From positions 62,001-126,000 of the forward strand of contig SVPR01000005.1 in the NCBI GenBank assembly GCA_015065785.1: DNA of 64,000 bases, read 5' to 3'. A program made the translations under genes and the position numbers. How positions within the stretch are numbered: position 1 is the first letter of the stretch; each line of letters starts with the position of its first letter. The notes beneath the pieces were generated by a model. That model was not told the origin of the DNA. It saw only the letters and a program-made list of their open reading frames with translations, and searched no databases. Source of the stretch: Oscillospiraceae bacterium (GTDB lineage: Bacteria; Bacillota; Clostridia; Oscillospirales; Acutalibacteraceae). Below, one piece after another: positions 27,543 through 37,557 of this stretch.

Positions 27543-29240
27543 TTATATTTCTTTCTTACTATTTTCGCCTGTATTCCAATTGATTAAATGCTCGAACTTT
27601 TTGCCGTTTTCTTCGCAAGTGAGCTTAACCCAGTTATCACCCTCGTAAATTGCATCAAGCACTTTAACAGTTGGTGCACTGTATGTTTTCATAAGTTCTG
27701 CGCTTTGTTTTTCGTCATAGTTTGCAGCATTATCAGATGTAAATATAATTGTACCTAAATTTCTGCAAAGGTCTGCCCATAAAACTCGTTGTTCCCAGGT
27801 GATTCCGAGCTTTTTCTTACTCTTTCTGTCACCGTCAACCTCTTTTAAAGCATTTCTTAAATAGAAAACATCAGGGTCGTTGCCGAATACTCTGCCGTTG
27901 AGTCCTCTGCGGAAAATTGTATTTTTAATTGCAGTCTGAACAGAAACAATTTCTCTGTTTACTTTACTCTTAACAGGAACTGGCTCAAATACTAAATCAA
28001 CATCGCTACCAATTCGGCAATAATCAACCTTGCCAAAAGCCGGTCCCAACGGAACGCCACAGCCTAAAATAAGCTTTTCGCCAACACATTCTCTTAAAAG
28101 TGCCATAGCATCGCACATAATTTCACCACGGCTCTTGCCGTTTCTCGGAACGATACAAGCAGTGTAAAGGAAGTCGAGCTTTACCATATCGAAGCCCCAT
28201 GTGTTGAGAATTGTGTTAAAGAATTGCTTGATGTATGCGGCACATTCCGGATTATAAAAATCGAGTGTGTAGCAATCCCTGCCAAGACCTACAAAACCAT
28301 AAACAGGTTTACCATCCGGTTTTTTAACAATCCATTCAGGGTGATTTTTAGCAACAACTGAATTCTTCTGAATATAGAACGGTGCAAGCCAGAGTCCTGC
28401 AAGCCAGCCTTTAGCGTGAATTTCATCTGCAATATATTTCATACCCTTAGGGAATTTTTCATTTGGAACTTCCCAGTCACCTATAAAGCTCTGGTAACCG
28501 TCATCAATCTGGAAAATGTTTATATCTGCACCTGTTGCCTTTAGTGCTTCAAGGTCACGGATTATAATTTCCTCTGTAATATCGGTGTAGTAGTTGTACC
28601 AGCTTGTGTAGCCGTTAATTCTGTTTGTTTTTGGTTTTTCAATACCCATAATGGTGAAGTATTCCTCAAAAATTGCGTCGTGTTCACCATTTAAAACAAC
28701 TGCATCTAAAACAGTCACTTCGCCGTTTATTACTTTACATTCTAAATCCTTTTCAACAATAATTGTGTTTGCGTTTGTGTCAAAATTTAAAATTGTGTAG
28801 CCCTCTTTTTCACTTAAGCTACCAATAAGCGTAAAGTCATTACCTGTACGGATATATGAATATGTATAGCCGTGGAATACACCTGACTTATCAGGATAAT
28901 TTCTGAACATATAGTCGCCACTGCAGCCTGCCATATTAAAGCCTAAAGGAATTGATTTAACGAGCTTGTTCATCCCTCTGTAAAGCTCGTTCTTTTTATA
29001 TTCCCTTGTCATACTCCAGCTCTGGTAGCCGTTTGGCATAATTCGGACATCATCAGGATATTTGTAATCTGCGATTACTTTAAGATTTACCAATTCCAAT
29101 TCACTTTCAGTCTTTAAAGTAACCTTGAGAGCTTTACCGTCAAACGAGAAATTTACAGCTAAATCTTTACTGTTTTCAGAAAACGCAACTGTCTTTCCAT
29201 TTGATTTGTAATTAACTGCAATTTTTGCATTACTGAACAT
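27543..29240 (-). CDS. Glycoside hydrolase family 36 alpha-galactosidase
   Basis: The ATG at 29240 with GAAAGGTG upstream is chosen, giving 565 residues; the open frame upstream has no ribosome site. The GH36-type barrel shows the nucleophile region DMVKLDFLYTACI and the acid/base region YCRIGSDVDLVFEP. It removes alpha-galactosyl units, as in raffinose or melibiose. No signal peptide is present, so it works in the cytosol with the GH3 enzyme encoded downstream. Closely related specificities cannot be excluded. Confidence 0.9.
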   Translation of the reverse strand: MFSNAKIAVNYKSNGKTVAFSENSKDLAVNFSFDGKALKVTLKTESELELVNLKVIADYKYPDDVRIMPNGYQSWSMTREYKKNELYRGMNKLVKSIPLGFNMAGCSGDYMFRNYPDKSGVFHGYTYSYIRTGNDFTLIGSLSEKEGYTILNFDTNANTIIVEKDLECKVINGEVTVLDAVVLNGEHDAIFEEYFTIMGIEKPKTNRINGYTSWYNYYTDITEEIIIRDLEALKATGADINIFQIDDGYQSFIGDWEVPNEKFPKGMKYIADEIHAKGWLAGLWLAPFYIQKNSVVAKNHPEWIVKKPDGKPVYGFVGLGRDCYTLDFYNPECAAYIKQFFNTILNTWGFDMVKLDFLYTACIVPRNGKSRGEIMCDAMALLRECVGEKLILGCGVPLGPAFGKVDYCRIGSDVDLVFEPVPVKSKVNREIVSVQTAIKNTIFRRGLNGRVFGNDPDVFYLRNALKEVDGDRKSKKKLGITWEQRVLWADLCRNLGTIIFTSDNAANYDEKQSAELMKTYSAPTVKVLDAIYEGDNWVKLTCEENGKKFEHLINWNTGENSKKEI

Positions 29241-29280
29241 AGTTTTTGCACCTTTCAAACGAGAATTTAGTTTACAAAAT

Positions 29281-29309
29281 ATTTTAACATAAACTAACAA
29301 AAAACACAA
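29281..29309 (-). promoter_or_regulatory. Promoter of the alpha-galactosidase operon
   Basis: TTGTGT (29304-29309) and TAAAAT (29281-29286) are 17 bases apart on the minus strand, 40 bases before the alpha-galactosidase start. Confidence 0.55.
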
Positions 29310-29387
29310 TGTAATTATCTCCAATAAATCATAACAAAAATTAGTAAAAACAACAGTAAAAAAGTCGTTTTTTTCGGTCGTTTCGTA

Positions 29388-29416
29388 TTGACTTATTTTG
29401 AAAAAAGGCATAAAAT
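29388..29416 (+). promoter_or_regulatory. Promoter of the ATP synthase operon
   Basis: TTGACT (29388-29393) and TAAAAT (29411-29416) are separated by 17 bases on the plus strand, 25 bases before the first gene. This is a near-consensus sigma-A promoter. Confidence 0.75.
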
Positions 29417-29441
29417 TAACATTGATATGCGAGGTGACTTA

Positions 29442-29735
29442 ATGGCATTAATTTTTTCGGGTATCGCTTACGGCATTTTAGAAATTTTTTTACTTAATTT
29501 ATTGCTTAAAAATGTTTTAAAGGGCAATATGACAAGCTCTGTCATATTTCTTTTCATAAAGCTTATTTCTTATGCCGTAGCTTTAGCACTTATCTACTTT
29601 TTCTTTTTAGATTCAGTAAAGTATTTAGCAATAGGCTATACTGTGGGTGTTATAATTTCTATTCCATTTATTTTACTGCTTTCAAAAAAGAATAACAATA
29701 TTATTAAATCCAACGAAGGAGATGATAATAAATGA
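29442..29735 (+). CDS. atpI: ATP synthase accessory membrane protein AtpI-like
   Basis: The ATG at 29442 is preferred because GAGGTG precedes it; the longer frame overlaps the promoter. The 97-residue protein has three to four membrane helices and is in the position of AtpI, the small protein that helps assemble the c-ring. Its stop overlaps the atpB start by four bases (ATGA). The sequence itself is too divergent to be certain, and position is the main evidence. Confidence 0.7.
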   Translation: MALIFSGIAYGILEIFLLNLLLKNVLKGNMTSSVIFLFIKLISYAVALALIYFFFLDSVKYLAIGYTVGVIISIPFILLLSKKNNNIIKSNEGDDNK

Positions 29736-30673
29736 GTACGGCTGAACTGATTAAAATCGGTTTGAGCGTAGTCGTTTTTGTCCTTTGTCTTGTCGGAAAT
29801 ATTCACTTTAAAGGAGTGCTTAAAAACTTCGGTGATGATTTCGATAAAAAGAAGTTCAAAAAGAAAAAAAGACTAAAAACACTATGCTTTTCAGGAATGC
29901 TCATAAGCGTATGGTTTGCTTTTGGTGTATTTGTTACATGGTTCTCAGGCAAACACAGCGGTATGCACATTGAATTTTCAATGTTCGGTGACAGAAGCTC
30001 TGTTGAGCTTTTCGGTCTGAAATTAGGCGAAACAACAATTTACACAATGATTATTGTCTTAATTGTTCTTGTTCTTTGTCTTCTTTTCAGATTCCTGGTT
30101 TTTCCAAAATTCAAGGAAAAGCCTGAGGGCTTTCAGAATGTTATTGAGCTTTGTGTAGAAACAATTGAAAATTTCTGCATAAATGCAACTGACAAAAAGG
30201 CAGGTAAAAGTCTTGCACCTTATATGTTCTCACTTGCAATTTATTTAATACTCAGTGCAAGTTTTGAACTATTCGGTTTAAGAGCACCTACATCTGACCT
30301 TGTTGTTACATTCTCAATGGGTCTTTTAACATTCATTCTTCTCAATTACCACGGCTTCAGAAAATTGGGATTTGGCGGAAGACTCAAAGCAATGGGCGGT
30401 CCTATGCCGGCTATGAGACCTATTATGATACCTATGAAAATCGTCAGTGACATAGCTGTGCCTATCTCGCTTGCCTGCCGTCTTTTCGGTAATATGCTCG
30501 GTGGTATGATAGTTATGGAGCTTTTAAAAGGCGCTTTAGGTGGATACGCGGCAGGTATTCCGGGTATTGCAGGTTTATACTTCAACCTTTTCCACCCACT
30601 TATTCAGGCTTATATTTTCATTACTCTCTCGCTCACATTTATTGACGAAGCGATGGAGTCAAGTGAAGAATAA
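29732..30673 (+). CDS. atpB: ATP synthase F0 subunit a
   Basis: The 313-residue protein is the stator part of the ion channel. The conserved arginine lies in ISLACRLFGNMLGG, and the C-terminal helix has FHPLIQAYIFITLSLTFIDEA. It is about 70 residues longer than usual: the first 60 residues add a membrane helix and a Lys-rich loop (KKKFKKKKR). It works with the c-ring (atpE) to move ions across the membrane. Confidence 0.95.
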   Translation: MSTAELIKIGLSVVVFVLCLVGNIHFKGVLKNFGDDFDKKKFKKKKRLKTLCFSGMLISVWFAFGVFVTWFSGKHSGMHIEFSMFGDRSSVELFGLKLGETTIYTMIIVLIVLVLCLLFRFLVFPKFKEKPEGFQNVIELCVETIENFCINATDKKAGKSLAPYMFSLAIYLILSASFELFGLRAPTSDLVVTFSMGLLTFILLNYHGFRKLGFGGRLKAMGGPMPAMRPIMIPMKIVSDIAVPISLACRLFGNMLGGMIVMELLKGALGGYAAGIPGIAGLYFNLFHPLIQAYIFITLSLTFIDEAMESSEE

Positions 30674-30724
30674 AACATAAAAACAAAATTAAATTTAATT
30701 TTAAATTTTCGGAGGTAATTTATT

Positions 30725-30925
30725 ATGAGTTCAGCAATAGCAATGCTTACAGCACTTGGTGCAGGTTTCGGTATGTGTTTCGCAACTGCAAAGGCAGTTG
30801 AATCAGTTGCCCGTCAGCCAGAAGCAGCAAGTAAAATTCAGACAATTCTTCTTTTAGGTTGTGCACTTGCAGAATCAACAGCTATTTACGCTTTCGTTGT
30901 AGCTCTTATTCTCTCAGGTAAATAA
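30725..30925 (+). CDS. atpE: ATP synthase F0 subunit c
   Basis: This 66-residue hairpin of two membrane helices forms the rotor ring. The polar loop is ARQPEA, and the ion-carrying residue is Glu50 in LAESTAIYA. The Glu-Ser-Thr-x-x-Tyr cluster is that of sodium-binding rings such as Ilyobacter tartaricus. The helix-1 glutamine of that site (Q32 there) aligns with Met17, so the coupling ion is uncertain. The protein is short, lacking the usual N-terminal extension. A GGAGGT site precedes the ATG. Confidence 0.95.
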   Translation: MSSAIAMLTALGAGFGMCFATAKAVESVARQPEAASKIQTILLLGCALAESTAIYAFVVALILSGK

Positions 30926-30960
30926 TTCATTAACTAAACTAAATAAGGTGATTTTTTATT

Positions 30961-31485
30961 ATGGAAATGCTTGAATCTTTAGGTATGTCAAAAGACCTTA
31001 TTGCCGATCTTTTGATTAACATAGTAAGCATAATTGTTCTTTACCTTGTTGTTAAAAAATTAGCTTACAACCCTGTCAGAAAATTCTTGAATGCAAGAAC
31101 TGAAAAGGTAGAGGCTGCAAAAGCAGAAGCACAGAAAAATCTCGAAGAAGCAACTGAAATGAAAGAAAAATATGACGAGCTTCTTAAAGAAAGTGAAAAT
31201 GCCAAAGCAGAAGCAATTAAAGAAGGCATAAACAATGCCAGAGCAGAAGCAACTGAAATTCTTGATTCTGCAAGAGAACAAGCAAAGACAATTGTTGATA
31301 AGGCAAATAAAAATGCAAAAGCAAAGGAGCAGGAGTTAATTGACAGCTCCCGTGACGAAATAGTAAACCTTGCTATTGATGCATCCGCTACTCTTTTAAA
31401 AAGAGATTTTGACGATGCCGATAACAAGCGACTTATTGAAGATTTTCTTGATTCATTAAAAAGTAACGGTGATATAGATGCGTAA
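30961..31485 (+). CDS. atpF: ATP synthase F0 subunit b
   Basis: The 174-residue protein has one N-terminal membrane helix (about residues 13-32) and a long charged helix that forms the peripheral stalk dimer. The segment NPVRKFLNARTEKVEAAKAEA is typical. It overlaps atpH by eight bases. Confidence 0.95.
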   Translation: MEMLESLGMSKDLIADLLINIVSIIVLYLVVKKLAYNPVRKFLNARTEKVEAAKAEAQKNLEEATEMKEKYDELLKESENAKAEAIKEGINNARAEATEILDSAREQAKTIVDKANKNAKAKEQELIDSSRDEIVNLAIDASATLLKRDFDDADNKRLIEDFLDSLKSNGDIDA

Positions 31486-31708
31486 ATCAACTATTATAGT
31501 TGCCGATAATATCACTACCCCTACTTACGAATATCTTTGCGATGAATTAAAAAAGAAACTCGGCGAGGATATTGAGTTCGAGTATAAAATTGACAACTCA
31601 ATTATCGGTGGCTTTATACTTAATCTTGACGGTATAGTTTACGACAACAGCATTAAAACACAACTTGACCGTTTGAAAAAACACATAAAGAACGGAGATG
31701 AGGCTTGA
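31478..31708 (+). CDS. atpH: ATP synthase F1 subunit delta, C-terminal domain only
   Basis: This gene encodes only 76 residues, whereas delta normally has about 175-185. The sequence SIIGGFILNLDGIVYDNSIKTQ corresponds to the conserved C-terminal segment of delta/OSCP. The six-helix N-terminal domain that grips the alpha subunits is missing. The reading frame is clean: it overlaps atpF by eight bases and meets atpA at TGATG, so no frameshift or lost upstream part is visible. It may be a genuinely reduced subunit that needs a changed stalk contact. Confidence 0.85.
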   Translation: MRKSTIIVADNITTPTYEYLCDELKKKLGEDIEFEYKIDNSIIGGFILNLDGIVYDNSIKTQLDRLKKHIKNGDEA

Positions 31709-33201
31709 TGTCTAACGAAGTTTTTGCTACTAAAAACGAATATCTTAAAAGCCGACTTAAAAGCTTCTCCGCTTCCCCTGTTGTTTATGAATGCGGTAAG
31801 GTGTCATCAGTTGGTGACGGTGTTGCAACTGTTTCGGGACTTAAAAACCGTCTTTATGGTGAGCTTTTAGAATTTGACGGCGAAATTTACGGTATGGCTT
31901 TAGACCTTAACGAAGACGGCGTTGGCGCTGTGCTTTTTGACAGTGCAGACTCAGTAAGCGTTGGCGATACGGTTAAGGGTACTAACAGAGTTGCTGAAAT
32001 CCCCGTAGGCCCTGAGCTTCTGGGCAGAATTATTGACCCAATAGGCAGAGCTATTGACGGTAAGGCACTCGACGCTAAAAAATATTTACCTGCAGAAAGA
32101 CCTGCACCAACAATAATTGACCGTGAACCGGTTTCAAAACCACTTGAAACAGGCATTCTTGCTATTGACAGTATGGTGCCGATTGGTCGTGGTCAGCGTG
32201 AGCTTATTATTGGTGACAGACAGACAGGTAAAACCTCTATTGCGCTTGATACTATCTTCAACCAGAAGGGTAAGGATGTTATTTGTGTTTATTGTGCAAT
32301 CGGACAAAAGGCATCTAACATTTCTCAGGTTGTTGATTATCTTAATAAAAATGAAGCTATGGAATACACAGTAGTTGTTGCTTCAACTGCTTCAGATTCC
32401 CCTGCAACTCAATATTTAGCACCTTACTGTGCTTGCACTGTTGCAGAAGGCTTTATGGCTGAAGGTAAAGATGTTTTAGTAATTTATGACGATTTATCCA
32501 AACACGCGGTAGCTTACCGTGCAATGTCATTACTTCTTCACAGACCACCAGGACGCGAAGCGTATCCGGGTGATGTTTTCTACCTTCATTCAAGACTTCT
32601 TGAAAGAAGTGCTTGTCTTTCTAAAAAAATAGGCGGTGGCAGTATTACTGCTTTACCTATTGTTGAAACAACCGGTGGTAATATTTCTGCTTACATACCG
32701 ACAAATGTAATTTCAATTACTGACGGTCAGATTTATTTGGAGAGCGAATTATTCCACAGTGGTATGCGTCCTGCTATTAACACAGGTCTTTCAGTTTCCC
32801 GTGTTGGTAGAAGTGCTCAGCACAAGGCTATGAGAAAGGTTTCGGGTACACTTCGTATCGAGCTTTCACAATACAGAGAAATGGCTATTTTCACCCGTTT
32901 CGGTAGCGATGTTGACGAGTCAACCGCAAAGCTTTTAAGAAAGGGTGAATGCCTTACTGAGCTTTTAAAGCAGGGCAAGGGCGAGCCACTTAATCTCTTT
33001 AAACAAGTTGCAATTCTTTTAGCTTATAAGCTTGATGTATTCGAGAATATTCCTAAAAAGGAAATTAAAAACAAAGCTGATGAGCTTATAGAAATGCTCC
33101 AGAGCCAATATCCTGACTATGTGAAAGAAATCAATCAGACAGGTGATATTACAGAAGCTGTTGAAAAGATTTTCACTAAAACAATGTTGGAGTTTAAATA
33201 A
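31708..33201 (+). CDS. atpA: ATP synthase F1 subunit alpha
   Basis: This 497-residue non-catalytic nucleotide-binding subunit has Walker A GDRQTGKTSIALD, DDLSKHAVAYRAMSLLLHRPPGREAYPGD and the arginine finger region VSRVGRSAQ. The ATG at 31708 overlaps the atpH stop by one base; a TTG one codon earlier is also possible. The N-terminal helix that normally binds delta reads ATKNEYLKSRLKSF, unlike the usual EEISSILKQQI. That fits the missing delta N-terminal domain. Confidence 0.97.
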   Translation: MSNEVFATKNEYLKSRLKSFSASPVVYECGKVSSVGDGVATVSGLKNRLYGELLEFDGEIYGMALDLNEDGVGAVLFDSADSVSVGDTVKGTNRVAEIPVGPELLGRIIDPIGRAIDGKALDAKKYLPAERPAPTIIDREPVSKPLETGILAIDSMVPIGRGQRELIIGDRQTGKTSIALDTIFNQKGKDVICVYCAIGQKASNISQVVDYLNKNEAMEYTVVVASTASDSPATQYLAPYCACTVAEGFMAEGKDVLVIYDDLSKHAVAYRAMSLLLHRPPGREAYPGDVFYLHSRLLERSACLSKKIGGGSITALPIVETTGGNISAYIPTNVISITDGQIYLESELFHSGMRPAINTGLSVSRVGRSAQHKAMRKVSGTLRIELSQYREMAIFTRFGSDVDESTAKLLRKGECLTELLKQGKGEPLNLFKQVAILLAYKLDVFENIPKKEIKNKADELIEMLQSQYPDYVKEINQTGDITEAVEKIFTKTMLEFK

Positions 33202-34070
33202 TGAGTAACGCTAACGAAATTAAGCAACATCTCAAAGCAGTTGAACAAACGAGGAAAATAACAAACGCAATGTATCTGTTATCTACCTCCCGTATGAAAA
33301 AGGCTATGCAGAGTATTGACTTCAACCTTTTTTATTTACAGAGACTGCGTTCTACAATTAAAGATATTCTTTCAAAAACAAAAAACAATAATATAACGAA
33401 CAAATTCATTGAAGAACGCGACAGCGGTTCTGCGGTTTTTGTTGTTGTCACCTCTGACAAAGGTCTTTGCGGTGGTTATAATTCAAGTGTTGTAAATTTA
33501 GCACTTGAAAAAATGAAAGAGCACAAAGACCCCATGGTTATATCTTTAGGTATAATCGGTGACAGACTTTTTAAAAACCACGGTATTGAACCTGCATTTT
33601 CCTGGTACGGTGCCTCACAACACCCTACCTTAAACCTTGCAGGTCAGGTTGCTTCAAAGCTTATTGAGTTATTCCTCACAAACGACTACAGAGAGGTTTA
33701 TCTGGTTTACACCGAATATATTTCCTCTGCCGTTCAGACGCCTTGTGTTAAAAGACTTTTACCTCTTTTAAGACACGATTTTCTTGATATTGAATTTGAA
33801 AGTGACGAACGCGCTCAGATGATTTATGAGCCTTCAATTGAATCTGTTTTTGAACATATTGTTTACCAATATGTGACGGGCTTTATGTACGATGTATTTA
33901 TGCAGTCGGCAGTCAGTGAAAACATTGCAAGAATGAACGCAATGCAAAGTGCTACAAAAAATGCCGATGAGATGATTGAAACTCTTTCAAAAGAGCTTAA
34001 CGCTGCCCGTCAGCTTCAAATCACTAATGAAATAACAGAAATTGCTGCGGCAACAGAATTACAAGGGTGA
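33201..34070 (+). CDS. atpG: ATP synthase F1 subunit gamma
   Basis: The 289-residue central shaft protein has the conserved N-terminal helix (IKQHLKAVEQTRKITNAMYLLSTSRMKKA), SDKGLCGGYNSSV and the C-terminal helix MNAMQSATKNADEM. The start overlaps the atpA stop by one base. Confidence 0.96.
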   Translation: MSNANEIKQHLKAVEQTRKITNAMYLLSTSRMKKAMQSIDFNLFYLQRLRSTIKDILSKTKNNNITNKFIEERDSGSAVFVVVTSDKGLCGGYNSSVVNLALEKMKEHKDPMVISLGIIGDRLFKNHGIEPAFSWYGASQHPTLNLAGQVASKLIELFLTNDYREVYLVYTEYISSAVQTPCVKRLLPLLRHDFLDIEFESDERAQMIYEPSIESVFEHIVYQYVTGFMYDVFMQSAVSENIARMNAMQSATKNADEMIETLSKELNAARQLQITNEITEIAAATELQG

Positions 34071-34076
34071 TTTTAA

Positions 34077-35465
<1,389 letters not shown>

Positions 35466-35482
35466 AGGGTGTGACAAATAAT

Positions 35483-35893
35483 ATGCCTAAATTCAAATTA
35501 GAAATGTTCACCCCGAAAAAGCAATTTTTTGTTGGTGAGGTAGATGCAGTTACCTGTAACGCATTTGACGGTGAGCTTTGTGTGCTTTACGGTCACCAGC
35601 CAATGATTGTAGCTTTGCCACCGGGTGAAATTAAAATTAAGCAAGACGGTGAATGGAAAAAAGCTTTTGCAGGCGACGGCTTTATAGAAGTAAGACCTGA
35701 CGATGTTTTAGTTTTCACTCACCTTTTAGAGTGGCCTGAAGATATTGACGAAGCAAAAGCTCAGCTACTTTTAGAACAAGAAAGAGAGCAGCTGAGAAAT
35801 GCTGAAAGCTTCAGCGAACACAGAAGAACTGAAATCGAGCTTCAGAGAATGATGACCACTTTAAGAAAAAGGAATTATAATCTTAATATATAA
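35483..35893 (+). CDS. atpC: ATP synthase F1 subunit epsilon
   Basis: The ATG at 35483 gives 136 residues; a GTG 12 bases earlier falls inside the ribosome binding site. The N-terminal beta barrel (MPKFKLEMFTPKKQFFVGEV, then GELCVLYGHQPMIVALPPG) and a two-helix C-terminal tail are typical of epsilon. The last 26 codons lie inside an 84-bp sequence repeated at 37558-37641 with only synonymous changes, so the present 3' end may have been replaced during insertion of the downstream block. Confidence 0.95.
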   Translation: MPKFKLEMFTPKKQFFVGEVDAVTCNAFDGELCVLYGHQPMIVALPPGEIKIKQDGEWKKAFAGDGFIEVRPDDVLVFTHLLEWPEDIDEAKAQLLLEQEREQLRNAESFSEHRRTEIELQRMMTTLRKRNYNLNI

Positions 35894-35895
35894 AA
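35812..35895 (+). repeat. 84-bp direct repeat, copy 1 (functional 3' end of atpC)
   Basis: This copy matches 37558-37641 at 81 of 84 positions. It encodes the last 26 residues and stop of AtpC. The three differences fall in AGC/AGT, ATC/ATA and AGA/CGA codons, all synonymous. With copy 2 it brackets the DUF234 ATPase gene, in the manner of attL/attR or a gene-end duplication. Confidence 0.95.
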
Positions 35896-35932
35896 ACAAC
35901 AGACAACTGCCAAAACAGTTGTCTGTTGTTTT
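35893..35932. terminator. Terminator directly after atpC (copy 1)
   Basis: The arms 35893-35909 and 35916-35932 form a perfect 17-bp stem with a six-base loop and end in TTTT. It serves atpC on the plus strand and possibly the convergent ATPase gene. Confidence 0.85.
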
Positions 35933-37319
35933 AACTAATCATATCTTCGTAACTGATTAGTTTAATATTACCCATATTTTTTGCATGCTGCTCGCACTTT
36001 TCAGTAAAACCATTTTTTGCAAATATATAGAAATATTTATTTTTGAAATTAAATATCTCGCTTCGTTCTATTAAAGTTTCAACAACTTCAACATCAACTT
36101 TTGAATTAGTCCATTTACATTCGCCGAAAAGAGCAGCTTCCTTATCCTGAGTACCTAAAATATCAATTTCTTCCTGTTGCTTAGTTTTAGGATTTGTCCC
36201 CCACCATCTGCCAATATCAGTAAATAAAATTTCTGTTTCGCCCTTTAACAATTGACGCCATAAATATTGCTTACATATCTCCTCAAAAACAAAACCCATA
36301 TATCCAGACAAAAAGGGTTCTATTTTTTTATATACAAGATCTTTTGCACCTCTTGATATAATAGAAGTATTCTCTGGTACAAAACGATACCAGAAGCGGA
36401 ACATATTATCTTCAATAGTATAGATTGTTTTTCTTGATGAATTTTCACCAAATGGTACTTCTTTTTTTACGATACCCAAAGTAATAAGATTTTTAATATA
36501 AGTAGCACAAACGCTTGTCTCTTCACCAATTTTATTGGCAATTTCAGAAAGCTTTGATGAACCTGTTGCTATCGCTGTAACTACAGCATTGTAAATAGCC
36601 GGTTCTCTTACTTCTTGTTTTAGCAAGTTATTAGGTTCTTCATAAATAACAGAAACAGGATTCAGATATATATTTTTTATATTTTCTTCAATTGATAATT
36701 CATCATTAATTTGTAAAAGATATTGTGGTGTACCACCAACCAAGCCATACGCTAAAGCCTTTTCTTCCCTTGAAAAATTCTTAAAATACTCAACTGATTC
36801 AAAAAAATCAAAAGGCAAAATTTTAAATTGTGCTGTTCGTCTTCCATAAAGAGGTGCCTTATACGCTAACACATTATCCTCCATATAAGACATTGATGAA
36901 CCACAAAGAATTAAAAATAATTTTGAATTATCTTTATATTTATCAATTAAAAGTTGAAGTGTCGAAGCAAGACTTTTTGATGCTCTTGCAACATAAGGAT
37001 ATTCATCAATACAAAGGATTAATCTTTGTTTTAAAGAAAGTTCAAACACATACTCCAGTGCATCCTGAAAAGATGAGAAAGTAAAATTAGCTTCAACACC
37101 TGTACCAAACCCGATTATACATCTGCTCAAATTTTCAAGATTTTGTTTTGCATTGGTTTCAACACCTGTAAAACATATAGAATTTTTATCTTTAATAAAT
37201 TCGTTTATGATTGCAGTTTTACCAACACGCCTTCTGCCATATATAACCGCAAATTCAAACTTATCGGACCTATAAAGATTGTTAAGCTCATTTAATTCCC
37301 GTGTTCTTCCTATAAACAT
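35931..37319 (-). CDS. AAA ATPase with C-terminal DUF234/nuclease-like domain
   Basis: This 462-residue protein belongs to the archaeal-type ATPase/DUF234 group. It has Walker A YGRRRVGKTAII (about residues 26-37), Walker B LILCIDEYPYV, the sensor LILCGSS, a winged-helix region and a C-terminal domain with EEIDILG...LFGECKW. The last motif looks like the PD-(D/E)xK nuclease core. Such genes spread horizontally and have no agreed function. It is the only gene between the two atpC-end repeats, so it is probably cargo of an inserted element. Confidence 0.85.
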   Translation of the reverse strand: MFIGRTRELNELNNLYRSDKFEFAVIYGRRRVGKTAIINEFIKDKNSICFTGVETNAKQNLENLSRCIIGFGTGVEANFTFSSFQDALEYVFELSLKQRLILCIDEYPYVARASKSLASTLQLLIDKYKDNSKLFLILCGSSMSYMEDNVLAYKAPLYGRRTAQFKILPFDFFESVEYFKNFSREEKALAYGLVGGTPQYLLQINDELSIEENIKNIYLNPVSVIYEEPNNLLKQEVREPAIYNAVVTAIATGSSKLSEIANKIGEETSVCATYIKNLITLGIVKKEVPFGENSSRKTIYTIEDNMFRFWYRFVPENTSIISRGAKDLVYKKIEPFLSGYMGFVFEEICKQYLWRQLLKGETEILFTDIGRWWGTNPKTKQQEEIDILGTQDKEAALFGECKWTNSKVDVEVVETLIERSEIFNFKNKYFYIFAKNGFTEKCEQHAKNMGNIKLISYEDMIS

Positions 37320-37557
37320 ACCGTCACCCTCTTGAATTTAATTGCTTGCGGTTTACTCACTTGCAATATACTTATTTACGATTTACTAATTTACGATTTA
37401 CTTAATTATACTTTAGCAAAAGAGTTTTGTCAATAGTTTTATTTGCAAACACTGAATTATGCAAGTCCAATTCAGCAAGCTCCTTAATTTTCATTCAATG
37501 ATATTGGTAGGCGTTGCTCAGTATAATTTTATTTTTTCATTTAATAGAATTTCCATC
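37320..37557. other. Upstream region of the inserted ATPase gene, with a short tandem repeat
   Basis: This AT-rich stretch between the ATPase gene and the second atpC-end copy holds two tandem 15-bp units (37374-37388 and 37389-37403, ATTTACGATTTACTA and a one-base variant). No integrase, transposase or tRNA is visible. The remaining sequence shows no clear structure. Confidence 0.6.

Noticed and set aside
27543-29411. A longer alpha-galactosidase with a 57-residue hydrophobic N-terminal extension.
   Set aside because: The extra part spans the promoter and has no ribosome site; the ATG at 29240 has one and fits the family start.
31478-31708. Short AtpH as a frameshifted full-length gene.
   Set aside because: The space between atpF and atpA leaves no room for the missing 100 codons, and the neighbouring genes overlap it on both sides.
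35931-37557. The block after atpC as an insertion sequence.
   Set aside because: No transposase or terminal inverted repeats are visible, and an 84-bp coding duplication is far too long for a normal target-site duplication.
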